From Isoetes taiwanensis (Eukaryota; Streptophyta; Lycopodiopsida; Isoetales; Isoetaceae), in contig JAJEKV010000033.1 of the NCBI GenBank assembly GCA_021234155.1, forward strand, positions 2,647,454 through 2,711,453: 64,000 nucleotides of DNA. Direction: 5' to 3'. A model generated the notes under the pieces. That model was not told where the DNA came from, searched no databases, and was given only the letters and a program-made list of their open reading frames with translations. The stretch's first letter is position 1. Every line of letters starts with the position of its first letter. The position numbers were made by a program, and so were the translations under genes. This document shows positions 10,671 through 23,205 of the stretch, piece after piece.

Positions 10671-10752
<82 letters not shown>
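10633..10752. repeat. Split (TC)n tract at left border of LTR array
   Basis: A (CT)14 block (10,633-10,661) sits inside the LINE tail between AAAAGAC and GGAATAATA, which are contiguous in copy B. The main (TC)n follows at 10,676-10,752 and stops exactly where the LTR array begins. Confidence 0.9.
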
Positions 10753-10758
<6 letters not shown>

Positions 10759-11251
10759 GAACTTCCCTGAATACCTGAATAAACATAAGAACTTCTACAC
10801 AAATTAGTAGCCAAAGCATTATTCAAAGGAGCTCTCCACCCAACCGGGCCACTCAGCTAATAATATCAAGCTGGAACATAAAGACAGTAAGGCATATCAG
10901 GCATATCTATATCTGACAATCAGCTTCTGATAGTAGCTCCTCCCTCGAGCTGGTAATCCTCAGTATGATACACCAAGAGTTGGGTTTAGGAATAGTAATA
11001 GATTATTAGACAAGATTAACAGAAGCTCTAGGAAAAAGAAATAGCTTTCTTAGAATCAGATTCAAGAGCCAAGAGTAAAGCAGTCTTCTTTGACCCCCGG
11101 TCACTCTTTCTGCCATTTCTCTCTCATTCGGATGAATCAGAATAAGTGCCACACCAATCCGGAAACTAGACTCCGAGCCAGTTCCAGAAAAGTAAAATTC
11201 GCCCAAATTCGATCTCTGGTTGCGGAGATATAGCTAATTAAATTTCGGGTT

Positions 11252-11260
11252 CTATTTATA
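11252..11260 (-). promoter_or_regulatory. TATA box of the array LTR
   Basis: Minus strand TATAAATAG within TCTATAAATAGAACCC, about 170 bp inside the 5' end of the LTR. It is present in all 20 LTRs and twice in LTR 19. It is the expected start signal for minus-strand element transcription. Confidence 0.65.
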
Positions 11261-11288
11261 GAAATTTCTGTGACTTTAGCCTTCTTTG

Positions 11289-11330
11289 GCCTGCCTTTGC
11301 CTTTGTCTTTACCTTTGCCTTTTGTTCCCA
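11289..11330 (-). repeat. (AAAGGC)n hexamer VNTR in LTR
   Basis: A GCCTTT/AAAGGC hexamer repeat just upstream of the TATA box. The number of hexamers varies from unit to unit: fewest in units 10, 16 and 17, most in unit 4. Read as protein it gives alternating Gly-Lys (MGTKGKGKDKGKG), which is probably incidental. Confidence 0.85.
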
Positions 11331-11431
11331 ACCATGATATATACTAACTCTATATGATTTCACCCAATGCATAATCATATTGGCCACTCCCCCGAGCTCA
11401 TTATTAGATATTAACCTTAAACCATATCAAT

Positions 11432-11445
11432 TCCTTCCCTTCTCG
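11432..11445 (-). other. Polypurine tract of the array element
   Basis: Minus strand GAGAAGGGAAGGAA, 6 nt from the LTR start TGGTTTAAGG. It is the expected plus-strand primer site. It is repeated at the same place in the internal segments, with small changes in a few. Confidence 0.7.
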
Positions 11446-11598
11446 AAAGCAACTGACCTCAGTTGCATTGAATACAACTTTCAGGTTCTCGTTAACATCA
11501 ACTTTAATATGAAGATTATTAACCTTCATAATTTTATGAACCATTGACAATATTATAATTCTGTTAAGGCTACTCCCCTAACATAATATTATTATCAA

Positions 11599-11960
11599 CT
11601 CGTGGTCACCACCTCCTCGTGGCTTCCACCTTGGTTTCTGATACCACATGTTCGTGATTTTTGTGTCTACCTACTCGTGGTTTTCACATACTAGTGGTTG
11701 CCACCTACTTGTCGACCACTAAGTCTTGGTTACCACCTACTCGTGGACCAATTTAGTTCTTGGTTACCACCTACTCGTGGACCAATTCAACTCGAGGTCC
11801 CCACCTACTCGTGGGTCTCTTTCTGCTGTGATTACCATCTACTCCTGGGTCACATTCATTTGTGATTACCACCTCCTCGTGGGTCACATCCACTTGTGAT
11901 TACCACCTACTCATGGGTCACATTAACTCGTGAGTACCACCTACTCGTGGGTCACTTTGA
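11599..11960 (-). repeat. 33-34 bp minisatellite, about 11 copies, in each internal segment
   Basis: Plus-strand core TTACCACCTACTCGTGG followed by a variable half (ACCAATTTAGTTCTTGG, GTCACATTCATTTGTGA and others). Each core contains CCAC-N6-GTGG, a 4 bp inverted repeat that could form a row of small hairpins. Copies at the left end are more degenerate. The block is present in every unit of the array with indels. Confidence 0.85.
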
Positions 11961-12367
11961 ACAACAATATACCGCTTTAAATTGATTCATAATATAATGG
12001 TTTCTCCCATTAAAGCAATTCAAGTCTCGCATAGATAAATAGTATCCAATTGAAGTTTTTCCTCAAGAATAACTTCGTTCTTAGAATTCTCGAAACACCG
12101 GTTCCCTTTTCGCATATTGCCTCATAAGTCCCATGCATCTAACTTCCTCGGTTACTTTGCATGTGTATCTGCAAAACTATCTCATGACATGAGTAACTTA
12201 AAAACTATTTCAATTAAAACTCGAGAAATCATCCAAGTTCTTGTTTCGTTGGAATATTTCCCCTCTTTGTTGCTTTGTTGGATTCCAACATCCTTCAAAA
12301 CACTTAGAGCTGCTTCATCACGCTCAATGGTTCCACTTCCCATAGTTCCAAAGAAAATCGAAACTGC

Positions 12368-12379
12368 GCTCTGATACCA
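12368..12379 (-). other. Primer binding site of the array element
   Basis: Minus strand TGGTATCAGAGC, complementary to the 3' end of plant initiator-Met tRNA, 2 nt after the LTR end (..TATCA). It is shown for the junction of unit 1 internal with LTR 2. Intact copies occur at most other junctions; it is lost at units 5/6 and 6/7 and altered at 17,309, 26,458 and 33,058. Confidence 0.85.
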
Positions 12380-12381
12380 AT

Positions 12382-14031
12382 TGATACAAACTTCCCTGAA
12401 TACCTGAATAAACATAAGAACTTCTACACAAATTAGTAGCCAAAGCATTATTCAATGGAGCTCTCCACCCAACCGTGCCACTCAGCTAATAATATCAAGC
12501 TGGAACATAAAGACAATAAGGCATATCAGGCATATCTGACAATCAGCTTCTGCTAGTAGCTCCTCCCTCGAGCTGGTAATCCTCGGTATGATACACTAAG
12601 AGTTGGGTTTAGGAATAGTAATAGGTTATTAGACAAGATTAACAGAAGCTCTAGGAAAAAGAAATAGCTTTCTTAGAATCAGATTCAAGAGCCAAGAGTA
12701 AAGCAGTCTTCTTTGACCCCCGGTCACTCTTTCTGCCATTTCTCTCTCATTCGGATGAATCAGAATAAGTGCCACACCAATCCGGAAACTAGACTTCGAG
12801 CCAGTTCCAGAAAAGTAAAATTCGCCCAAATTCGATCTCTGGTTGCGGAGATATAGCTAATTAAATTTCGGGTTCTATTTATAGAAATCTTTGTGACTTT
12901 AGCCTTCTTTGGCCTGCCTTTGCCTTTGCCTTTGCCTTTGCCTTTGCCTTTGTCTTTACCTTTGCCTTTTGTTCCCAACCATGATATATACTAACTCTAT
13001 ATGATTTCACCCAATGCATAATCATATTGGCCACTCCCCCGAGCTCATTATTAGATATTAACGTTAAACCATATCAATTCCTTCCCTTCTCGAAAGCAAC
13101 TGACCTCAGTTGCATTGAATACAACTTTCAGGTTCTCGTTAACATCAACTTTAATATGAAGATTATTAACCTTCATAATTTTATGAACCATTGACAATAT
13201 TATAATTCTGTTAAGGCTACTCCCCTAACATAATATTATTATCAACTCGTGGTCACCACCTCCTCGTGGCTTCCACCTTGGTTTCTGATACCACATGTTC
13301 GTGATTTTTGTGTCTACCACCTACTCGTGGTTTTGACATACTAGTGGTTGCCACCTACTTGTCGACCACTAAGTCTTGGTTACCACCTACTCGTGGACCA
13401 ATTTAGTTCTTGGTTACCACCTACTCATGGACCAATTCAACTCGAGGTCCCCACCTACTCGTGGGTCTCTTTCTGCTGTGATTACCATCTACTCCTGGGT
13501 CACATTCATTTGTGATTACCACCTCCTCGTGGGTCACATCCACTTGTGATTACCACCTACTCGTGGGTCACATTAACTCGTGAGTACCACCTACTCGTGG
13601 GTCACTTTGAACAACAATATACCGCTTTAAATTGATTTATAATATAATGGTTTCTCCCATTAAAGCAATTCAAGTCTCGCATAGATAAATAGTATCCAAT
13701 TGAAGTTTTTCCTCAAGAATAACTTCGTTCTTAGAATTCTCAAAACACCGGTTCCCTTTTCGCATATTGCCTCATACGTCCCATGCATCTAACTTCCTCG
13801 GTTACTTTGCATGTGTATCTGCAAAACTATCTCATGACATGAGTAACTTAAAAACTATTTCAATTAAAACTCGAGAAATCATCCAAGTTCTTGTTTCGTT
13901 GGAATATTTCCCCTCTTTGTTGCTTTGTTGGATTCCAACATCCTTCAAAACACTTAGAGCTGCTTCATCACGCTCAATGGTTCCACTTCCCATAGTTCCA
14001 AAGAAAATCGAAACTGCGCTCTGATACCAAT
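12382..14031 (-). repeat. Array unit 2: LTR 12,382-13,071 + internal
   Basis: LTR of 690 bp with an expanded hexamer block. The internal (13,072-14,031) has the left-type CACGCTCAATGG and an intact PBS before LTR 3. Confidence 0.9.
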
Positions 14032-15663
14032 TGATACAAACTTCCCTGAATACCTGAATAAACATAAGAACTTCTACACAAATTAGTAGCCAAAGCATTA
14101 TTCAAAGGAGCTCTCCACCCAACCGTGCCACTTTCGACTAATAATATCAATCTGGAACATAAAGACAATAAGGCATATCAGGCATATCTGACAATCAGCT
14201 TCTGCTAGTAGCTCCTCCCTCGAGCTGGTAATCCTCGGTATGATACACTAAGAGTTGGGTTTAGGAATAGTAATAGGTTATTAGACAAGATTAACAGAAG
14301 CTCTAGGAAAAAGAAATAGCTTTCTTAGAATCAGATTCAAGAGCCAAGAGTAAAGCAGTCTTCTTTGACCCCCGGTCACTCTTTCTGCCATTTCTCTCTC
14401 ATTCGGATGAATCAGAATAAGTGCCACACCAATCCGGAAACTAGACTTCGAGCCAGTTCCAGAAAAGTAAAATTCGCCCAAATTCGATCTCTGGTTGCGG
14501 AGATATAGCTAATTAAATTTCGGGTTCTATTTATAGAAATCTTTGTGACTTTAGCCTTCTTTGGCCTGCCTTTGCCTTTGCCTTTGCCTTTGCCTTTGTC
14601 TTTACCTTTGCCTTTTGTTCCCAACCATGATATATACTAACTCTATATGATTTCACCCAATGCATAATCATATTGGCCACTCCCCCGAGCTCATTATTAG
14701 ATATTAACCTTAAACCATATCAATTCCTTCCCTTCTCGAAAGCAACTGACCTCAGTTGCATTGAATACAACTTTCAGGTTCTCGTTAACATCAACTTTAA
14801 TATGAAGATTATTAACCTTCATAATTTTATGAACCATTGACAATATTATAATTCTGTTAAGGCTACTCCCCTAACATAATATTATTATCAACTCGTGGTC
14901 ACCACCTCCTCGTGGCTTCCACCTTGGTTTATGATACCACATGTTCGTGATTTTTGTGTCTACCACCTACTCGTGGTTTTGACATACTAGTGGTTGCCAC
15001 CTACTTATCGACCACTAAGTCTTGGTTACCACCTACTCGTGGACCAATTTAGTTCTTGGTTACCACCTACTCATGGACCAATTCAACTCGAGGTCCCCAC
15101 CTACTGTGGGTCTCTTTTCTCTTTGTGATTACCATCTCTACTCACGGGTCATATTCCCTCCTCGTGGGTCACATCCACTTGTGATTACCACCTACGTGGT
15201 CACATTAACTCGTGAGTACCACCTACTCGTGGGTCACTTTGAACAACAATATACCGCTTTAAATTGATTTATAATATAATGGTTTCTCCCATTAAAGCAA
15301 TTCAAGTCTCGCATAGATAAATAGTATCCAATTGAAGTTTTTCCTCAAGAATAACTTCGTTCTTAGAATTCTCAAAACACCGGTTCCCTTTTCGCATATT
15401 GCCTCATACGTCCCATGCATCTAACTTCCTCGGTTACTTTGCATGTGTATCTGCAAAACTATCTCATGACATGAGTAACTTAAAAACTATTTCAATTAAA
15501 ACTCGAGAAATCATCCAAGTTCTTGTTTCGTTGGAATATTTCCCCTCTTTGTTGCTTTGTTGGATTCCAACATCCTTCAAAACACTTAGAGCTGCTTCAT
15601 CACGCTCAATGGTTCCACTTCCCATAGTTCCAAAGAAAATCGAAACTGCGCTCTGATACCAAT
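14032..15663 (-). repeat. Array unit 3: LTR 14,032-14,717 + internal
   Basis: LTR with a local CACTTTCGACTAA variant at 14,130 where most units read CACTCAGCTAA. In the internal, the minisatellite between 15,100 and 15,200 is disrupted by several small indels. Confidence 0.9.
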
Positions 15664-17320
15664 TGATACAAACTTCCCTGAATACCTGAATAAACATAAG
15701 AACTTCTACACAAATTAGTAGCCAAAGCATTATTCAAAGGAGCTCTCCACCCAACCGTGCCACTCAGCTAATAATATCAAGCTGGAACATAAAGACAATA
15801 AGGCATATCAGGCATATCTATATCTGACAATCAGCTTCTGCTAGTAGCTCCTCCCTCGAGCTGGTAATCCTCGGTATGATACACTAAGAGTTGGGTTTAG
15901 GAATAGTAATAGGTTATTAGACAAGATTAACAGAAGCTCTAGGAAAAAGAAATAGCTTTCTTAGAATCAGATTCAAGAGCCAAGAGTAAAGCAGTCTTCT
16001 TTGACCCCCGGTCACTCTTTCTGCCATTTCTCTCTCATTCGGATGAATCAGAATAAGTGCCACACCAATCCGGAAACTAGACTTCGAGCCAGTTCCAGAA
16101 AAGTAAAATTCGCCCAAATTCGATCTCTGGTTGCGGAGATATAGCTAATTAAATTTCGGGTTCTATTTATAGAAATCTTTGTGACTTTAGCCTTCTTTGG
16201 CCTGCCTTTGCCTTTGCCTTTGCCTTTGCCTTTGCCTTTGCCTTTGCCTTTGTCTTTACCTTTGCCTTTTGTTCCCAACCATGATATATACTAACTCTAT
16301 ATGATTTCACCCAATGCATAATCATATTGGCCCTCCCGAAGCTCATTATTAGATATTAACCTTAAACCATATCAATTCCTTCCCTTTCGAAGAAAGCAAC
16401 TGACCTCAGTTGCATTGAATACAACTTTTAGGTTCTCGTTAACATCAACTTTAATATGAAGATTATTAACCTTCATAATTTTATGAACCATTGACAATAT
16501 TATAATTCTGTTAAGGCTACTCCCCTAACATAATATTATTATCAACTCGTGGTCACCACCTCCTCGTGGCTTCCACCTTGGTTTATGATACCACATGTTC
16601 GTGATTTTTGTGTCTACCACCTACTCGTGGTTTTGACATACTAGTGGTTGCCACCTACTTGTCGACCACTAAGTCTTGGTTACCACCTACTCGTGGACCA
16701 ATTTAGTTCTTGGTTACCACCTACTCATGGACCAATTCAACTCGAGGTCCCCACCTACTCGTGGGTCTCTTTCTGCTGTGATTACCATCTACTCCTGGGT
16801 CATATTCCCTCCTCGTGGGTCACATCCACTTGTGATTACCACCTACTCGTGGGTCACATTAACTCGTGAGTACCACCTACTCGTGGGTCACTTTGAACAA
16901 CAATATACCGCTTTAAATTGATTTATAATATAATGGTTTCTCCCATTAAAGCAATTCAAGTCTCGCATAGATAAATAGTATCCAATTGAAGTTTTTCCTC
17001 AAGAATAACTTCGTTCTTAGAATTCTCAAAACACCGGTTCCCTTTTCGCATATTGCCTCATACGTCCCATGCATCTAACTTCCTCGGTTACTTTGCATGT
17101 GTATCTGCAAAACTATCTCATGACATGAGTAACTTAAAAACTATTTCAATTAAAACTCGAGAAATCATCCAAGTTCTTGTTTCATTGGAATATTTCCCCT
17201 CTTTGTTGCTTTGTTGGATTCCAACATCCTTCAAAACACTTAGCTTCATCGCTTCATCACGCTCAATGGTTCCACTTCCCATAGTTCCAAAGAAAATCGA
17301 AAGCGCGGCTCGATACCAAT
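15664..17320 (-). repeat. Array unit 4: LTR 15,664-16,369 + internal
   Basis: The longest hexamer block of the array (16,199-16,256). The LTR end contains CCCTCCCGAAGCTC, a variant seen again in units 10 and 14. The internal ends in an altered PBS (GCGGCTCGATACC, 17,306-17,317). Confidence 0.9.
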
Positions 17321-18794
17321 TGATACAAACTTCCCTGAATACCTGAATAAACATAAGAACTTCTACACAAATTAGTAGCCAAAGCATTATTCAAAGGAGC
17401 TCTCCACCCAACCGTGCCACTCAGCTAATAATATCAAGCTGGAACATAAAGACAATAAGGCATATCAGGCATATCTGACAATCAGCTTCTGCTAGTAGCT
17501 CCTCCCTCGAGCTGGTAATCCTCGGTATGATACACTAAGAGTTGGGTTTAGGAATAGTAATAGGTTATTAGACAAGATTAACAGAAGCTCTAGGAAAAAG
17601 AAATAGCTTTCTTAGAATCAGATTCAAGAGCCAAGAGTAAAGCAGTCTTCTTTGACCCCCGGTCACTCTTTCTGCCATTTCTCTCTCATTCGGATGAATC
17701 AGAATAAGTGCCACACCAATCCGGAAACTAGACTTCGAGCCAGTTCCAGAAAAGTAAAATTCGCCCAAATTCGATCTCTGGTTGCGGAGATATAGCTAAT
17801 TAAATTTCGGGTTCTATTTATAGAAATCTTTGTGACTTTAGCCTTCTTTGGCCTGCCTTTGCCTTTGCCTTTGCCTTTGTCTTTACCTTTGCCTTTTGTT
17901 CCCAACCATGATATATACTAACTCTATATGATTTCACCCAATGCATAATCATATTGGCCACTCCCCCGAGCTCATTATTAGATATTAACCTTAAACCATA
18001 TCAATTCCTTCCCTTCTCGAAAGCAACTGACCTCAGTTGCATTGAATACAACTTTCAGGTTCTCGTTAACATCAACTTTAATATGAAGATTATTAACCTT
18101 CATAATTTTATGAACCATTGACAATATTATAATTCTGTTAAGGCTACTCCCCTAACATAATATTATTATCAACTCGTGGTCACCACCTCCTCGTGGCTTC
18201 CACCTTGGTTTATGATACCACATGTTCGTGATTTTTGTGTCTACCACCTACTCGTGGTTTTGACATACTAGTGGTTGCCACCTACTTGTCGACCACTAAG
18301 TCTTGGTTACCACCTACTCGTGGACCAATTTAGTTCTTGGTTACCACCTACTCATGGACCAATTCAACTCGAGGTCCCCACCTACTCGTGGGTCTCTTTC
18401 TGCTGTGATTACCATCTACTCCTGGGTCATATTCCCTCCTCGTGGGTCACATCCACTTGTGATTACCACCTACTCGTGGGTCACATTAACTCGTGAGTAC
18501 CACCTACTCGTGGGTCACTTTGAACAACAATATACCGCTTTAAATTGATTTATAATATAATGGTTTCTCCCATTAAAGCAATTCAAGTCTCGCATAGATA
18601 AATAGTATCCAATTGAAGTTTTTCCTCAAGAATAACTTTGTTCTTAGAATTCTCGAAACACCGGTTCCCTTTTCGCATATTGCCTCATAAGTCCCATGCA
18701 TCTAATTTCCTCGGTTACTTTGCATGTGTATCTGCAAAACTATCTCATGACATGAGTAACTTAAAAACTATTTCAACTAAAACTCGAGAAATCA
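17321..18794 (-). repeat. Array unit 5: LTR 17,321-17,998 + truncated internal
   Basis: Full LTR. The internal (17,999-18,794) breaks at CGAGAAATCA and joins directly to the middle of LTR 6, removing about 315 bp with the PBS and the LTR end. The joint has ATCA microhomology. Confidence 0.9.
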
Positions 18795-20109
18795 ATCAGC
18801 TTCTGCTAGTAGCTCCTCCCTCGAGCTGGTAATCCTCAGTATGATACACCAAGAGTTGGGTTTAGGAATAGTAATAGGTTATTAGACAAGAATAACAGAA
18901 GCTCTAGGAAAAAGAAATAGCTTTCTTAGAATCAGATTCAAGAGCCAAGAGTAAAGCAGTCTTCTTTGACCCCCGGTCACTCTTTCTGCCATTTCTCTCT
19001 CATTCGGATGAATCAGAATAAGTGCCACACCAATCCGGAAACTAGACTTCGAGGCAGTTCCAGAAAAGTAAAATTCGCCCAAATCCGATCTCTGGTTGTG
19101 GAGATATAGCTAATTAAATTTCGGGTTCTATTTATAGAAATCTTTGTGACTTTAGCCTTCTTTGGCCTGCCTTTGCCTTTGCCTTTGCCTTTGTCTTTAC
19201 CTTTGCCTTTTGTTCCCAACCATGATATATACTAACTCTATATGATTTCACCCAATGCATAATCATATTGGCCACTCCCCCGAGCTCATTATTAGATATT
19301 AACGTTAAACCATATCAATTCCTTCCCTTCTCGAAAGCAACTGACCTCAGTTGCATTGAATACAACTTTCAGGTTCTCGTTAACATCAACTTTAATATGA
19401 AGATTATTAACCTTCATAATTTTATGAACCATTGACAATATTATAATTCTGTTAAGGCTACTCCCCTAACATAATATTATTATCAACTCGTGGTCACCAC
19501 CTCCTCGTCAAGGTTTATGATACCACATGTTCGTGATTTTTGTGTCTACCACCTATTCGTGCTTTTCACATACTAGTGGTTGCCACCTACTTGTCGACCA
19601 CTAAGTCTTGGTTACCACCTACTCCTGGACCAATTTAGTTCTTGGTTACCACCTACTCGTGGACCAATTCAGAGGTCCCCACCTACTCGTGGGTCTCTTT
19701 CTGCTGTGATTACCATCTACTCATGGGTCACATTCATTTGTGATTACCACCTCCTCGTGGGTCACATCCACTTGTGATCACCACCTACTCGTGGGTCACA
19801 TTAACTCGTGAGTACCACCTACTCGTGGGTCACTTTGAACAACAATATACCGCTTTAAATTGATTCATAATATAATGGTTTCTCCCATTAAAGCAATTCA
19901 AGTCTCGCATAGATAAATAGTATCCAATTGAAGTTTTTCCTCAAGAATAACTTCGTTCTTAGAATTCTCGAAACACCGGTTCCCTTTTCGCATATTGCCT
20001 CATAAGTCCCATGCATCTAATTTCCTCGGTTACTTTGCATGTGTATCTGCAAAACTATCTCATGACATGAGTAACTTAAAAACTATTTCAACTAAAACTC
20101 GAGAAATCA
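18795..20109 (-). repeat. Array unit 6: truncated LTR 18,795-19,312 + truncated internal
   Basis: Bounded on both sides by the same 315 bp deletion joint, so it lacks an LTR end and a PBS. Its minisatellite is shortened at CCTCCTCGTCAAGG (19,500). Confidence 0.9.
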
Positions 20110-21567
20110 ATCAGCTTCTGCTAGTAGCTCCTCCCTCGAGCTGGTAATCCTCAGTATGATACACCAAGAGTTGGGTTTAGGAATAGTAATAGGTTATTAG
20201 ACAAGAATAACAGAAGCTCTAGGAAAAAGAAATAGCTTTCTTAGAATCAGATTCAAGAGCCAAGAGTAAAGCAGTCTTCTTTGACCCCCGGTCACTCTTT
20301 CTGCCATTTCTCTCTCATTCGGATGAATCAGAATAAGTGCCACACCAATCCGGAAAACTAGACTCCGAGCCAGTTCCAGAAAAGTAAAATTCGCCCAAAT
20401 CCGATCTCTGGTTGCGGAGATATAGCTAATTAAATTTTGGGTTCTATTTATAGAAGTCTCTGTGACTTTAGCCTTCTTTGGGCTGCCTTTGCCTTTGCCT
20501 TTGCCTTTTGTTCCCAACCATGATATATACTAACTCTATATGATTTCACCCAATGCATAATCATATTGGCCACTCCCCCGAGCTCATTATTAGATATTAA
20601 CCTTAAACCATATCAATTCCTTCCCTTCTCGAAAGCAACTGACCTCAGTTGCATTGAATACAACTTTCAGGTTCTCGTTAACATCAACTTTAATATGAAG
20701 ATTATTAACCTTCATAATTTTATGAACCATTGACAATATTATAATTCTGTTAAGGCTACTCCCCTAACATAATATTATTATCAACTCGTGGTCACCACCT
20801 CCTCGTGGCTTCCACCTTGGTTTATGATACCACATGTTCGTGATTTTTGTGTCCACCACCTATTCGTGGTTTTCACATACTAGTGGTTGCCACCTACTTG
20901 TCGACCACTAAGTCTTGGTTACCACCTACTCGTGGACCAATTTAGTTCTTGGTTACCACCTACTCATGGACCAATTCAACTCGAGGTCCCCACCTACTCG
21001 TGGGTCTCTTTCTGCTGTGATTACCATCTACTCCTGGGTCATATTCCCTCCTCGTGGGTCACATCCACTTGTGATTACCACCTACTCGTGGGTCACATTA
21101 ACTCGTGAGTACCACCTACTCGTGGGTCACTTTGAACAACAATATACCGCTTTAAATTGATTCATAATATAATGGTTTCTCCCATTAAAGCAATTCAAGT
21201 CTCGCATAGATAAATAGTATCCAATTGAAGTTTTTCCTCAAGAATAACTTCGTTCTTAGAATTCTCAAAACACCGGTTCCCTTTTCGCATATTGCCTCAT
21301 ACGTCCCATGCATCTAACTTCCTCGGTTACTTTGCATGTGTATTTGCAAAACTATCTCATGACATGAGTAACTTAAAAACTATTTCAATTAAAACTCGAG
21401 AAATCATCCAAGTTCTTGTTTCGTTGGAATATTTCCCCTCTTTGTTGCTTTGTTGGATTCCAACATCCTTCAAAACACTTAGAGCTGCTTCATCACGCCA
21501 AAGATCACGACAATGGTTCCACTTCCCATAGTTCCAAAGAAAATCGAAACTGCGCTCTGATACCAAT
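20110..21567 (-). repeat. Array unit 7: truncated LTR 20,110-20,610 + internal
   Basis: The LTR starts at the second copy of the deletion joint. A one-base insertion (CGGAAAAC, near 20,352) fuses two small minus-strand frames into 106 codons. The internal is the first with right-type CACGCCAAAGATCACG (about 21,495). Confidence 0.9.
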
Positions 21568-23205
21568 TGATACGAACTTCCCTGAATACCTGAATAAACA
21601 TAAGAACTTCTACACAAATTAGTAGCCAAAGCATTATTCAAAGGAGCTCTCCACCCAACCGTGCCACTCAGCTAATAATATCAAGCTGGAACATAAAGAC
21701 AATAAGGCATATCAGGCATATCTATATCTGACAATCAGCTTCTGCTAGTAGCTCCTCCCTCGAGCTGGTAATCCTCAGTATGATACACCAAGAGTTGGGT
21801 TTAGGAATAGTAATAGGTTATTAGACAAGATTAACAGAAGCTCTAGGAAAAAGAAATAGCTTTCTTAAAATCAGATTCAAGAGCCAAGAGTAAAGCAGTC
21901 TTCTTTGACCCCCGGTCACTCTTTCTGCCATTTCTCTCTCATTCGGATGAATCAGAATAAGTGCCACACCAATCCGGAAAACTAGACTCCGAGCCAGTTC
22001 CAGAAAAGTAAAATTCGCCCAAATCCGATCTCTGGTTGCGGAGATATAGCTAATTAAATTTTGGGTTCTATTTATAGAAGTCTCTGTGACTTTAGCCTTC
22101 TTTGGGCTGCCTTTGCCTTTGCCTTTGCCTTTTGTTCCCAACCATGATATATACTAACTCTATATGATTTCACCCAATGCGTAATCATATTGGCCACTCC
22201 CCCGAGCTCATTATTAGATATTAACCTTAAACCATATCAATTCCTTCCCTTCTCGAAAGCAACTGACCTCAGTTGCATTGAATACAACTTTCAGGTTCTC
22301 GTTAACATCAACTTTAATATGAAGATTATTAACCTTCATAATTTTATGAACCATTGACAATATTATAATTCTGTTAAGGCTACTCCCCTAACATAATATT
22401 ATTATCAACTCGTGGTCACCACCTCCTCGTGGCTTCCACCTTGGTTTATGATACCACATGTTCGTGATTTTTGTGTCCACCACCTATTCGTGGTTTTCAC
22501 ATACTAGTGGTTGCCACCTACTTGTCGACCACTAAGTCTTGGTTACCACCTACTCGTGGACCAATTTAGTTCTTGGTTACCACCTACTCGTGGACCAATT
22601 CAACTTGAGGTCCCCACCTACTGTGGGTCTCTTTTCGATGTGATTACCATCTACTCATGGGTCACATTCATTTGTGATTACCACCTCCTCGTGGGTCACA
22701 TCACTTGTGATTACCACCTACTGTGGGTCACATTAACTTCGTGAGTACCACCTACTGTGGGTCACTTTGAACAACAATATACCGCTTTTAAATTGATTCA
22801 TAATATAATGGTTTCTCCCATTAAAGCAATTCAAGTCTCGAGATAGATAAATAGTATCCAATTGAAGTTTTTCCTCAAGAATAACTTCGTTCTTAGAATT
22901 CTCGAAACACCGGTTCCTTTTTCGTGATATTGCCTCATAAGTCCCATGCATCTAACTTCCTCGGTTACTTTGCATGTGTATTCATAAAACTATCTCATGA
23001 CATGAGTAACTTAAAAACTATTTCAATTAAAACTCGAGAAATCATCCAAGTTCTTGTTTCGTTGGAATATTTCCCCTCTTTGTTGCTTTGTTGGATTCCA
23101 ACATCCTTCAAAACACTTAGAGCTGCTTCATCACGCCAAAGATCACGACAATGGTTCCACTTCCCATAGTTCCAAAGAAAATCGAAACTGCGCTCTGATA
23201 CCAAT
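21568..23205 (-). repeat. Array unit 8: LTR 21,568-22,234 + internal
   Basis: Full LTR with the CGGAAAAC insertion shared with units 7 and 9. The internal has clustered CTACTGTGGG variants at 22,618-22,757 and altered sequence at 22,840 and 22,925. Confidence 0.9.

Larger units (their letters stand above)
10753..12381 (-). repeat. Array unit 1: LTR 10,753-11,425 + internal
   Basis: Leftmost LTR (673 bp), beginning TGATATGAAC directly against (TC)n, so it is the 3' LTR of the array on the minus strand. Its internal part (11,426-12,381) carries the left-type junction CACGCTCAATGG and a canonical PBS. Reference unit for the sub-features below. Confidence 0.9.

Noticed and set aside
11636-11650. 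Second primer binding site (minus strand TGGTATCAGAAACC)
   Set aside because: It resembles a PBS but lies in the degenerate end of the minisatellite, most units read TGGTATCATAAACC, and no LTR end sits beside it in a way supported by the array borders.
11599-11960. CRISPR-like array of 34 bp repeats
   Set aside because: The repeats are directly adjacent with degenerate halves and no unique spacers, they recur in every LTR-element unit, and the DNA is from a plant nucleus. It is a minisatellite.
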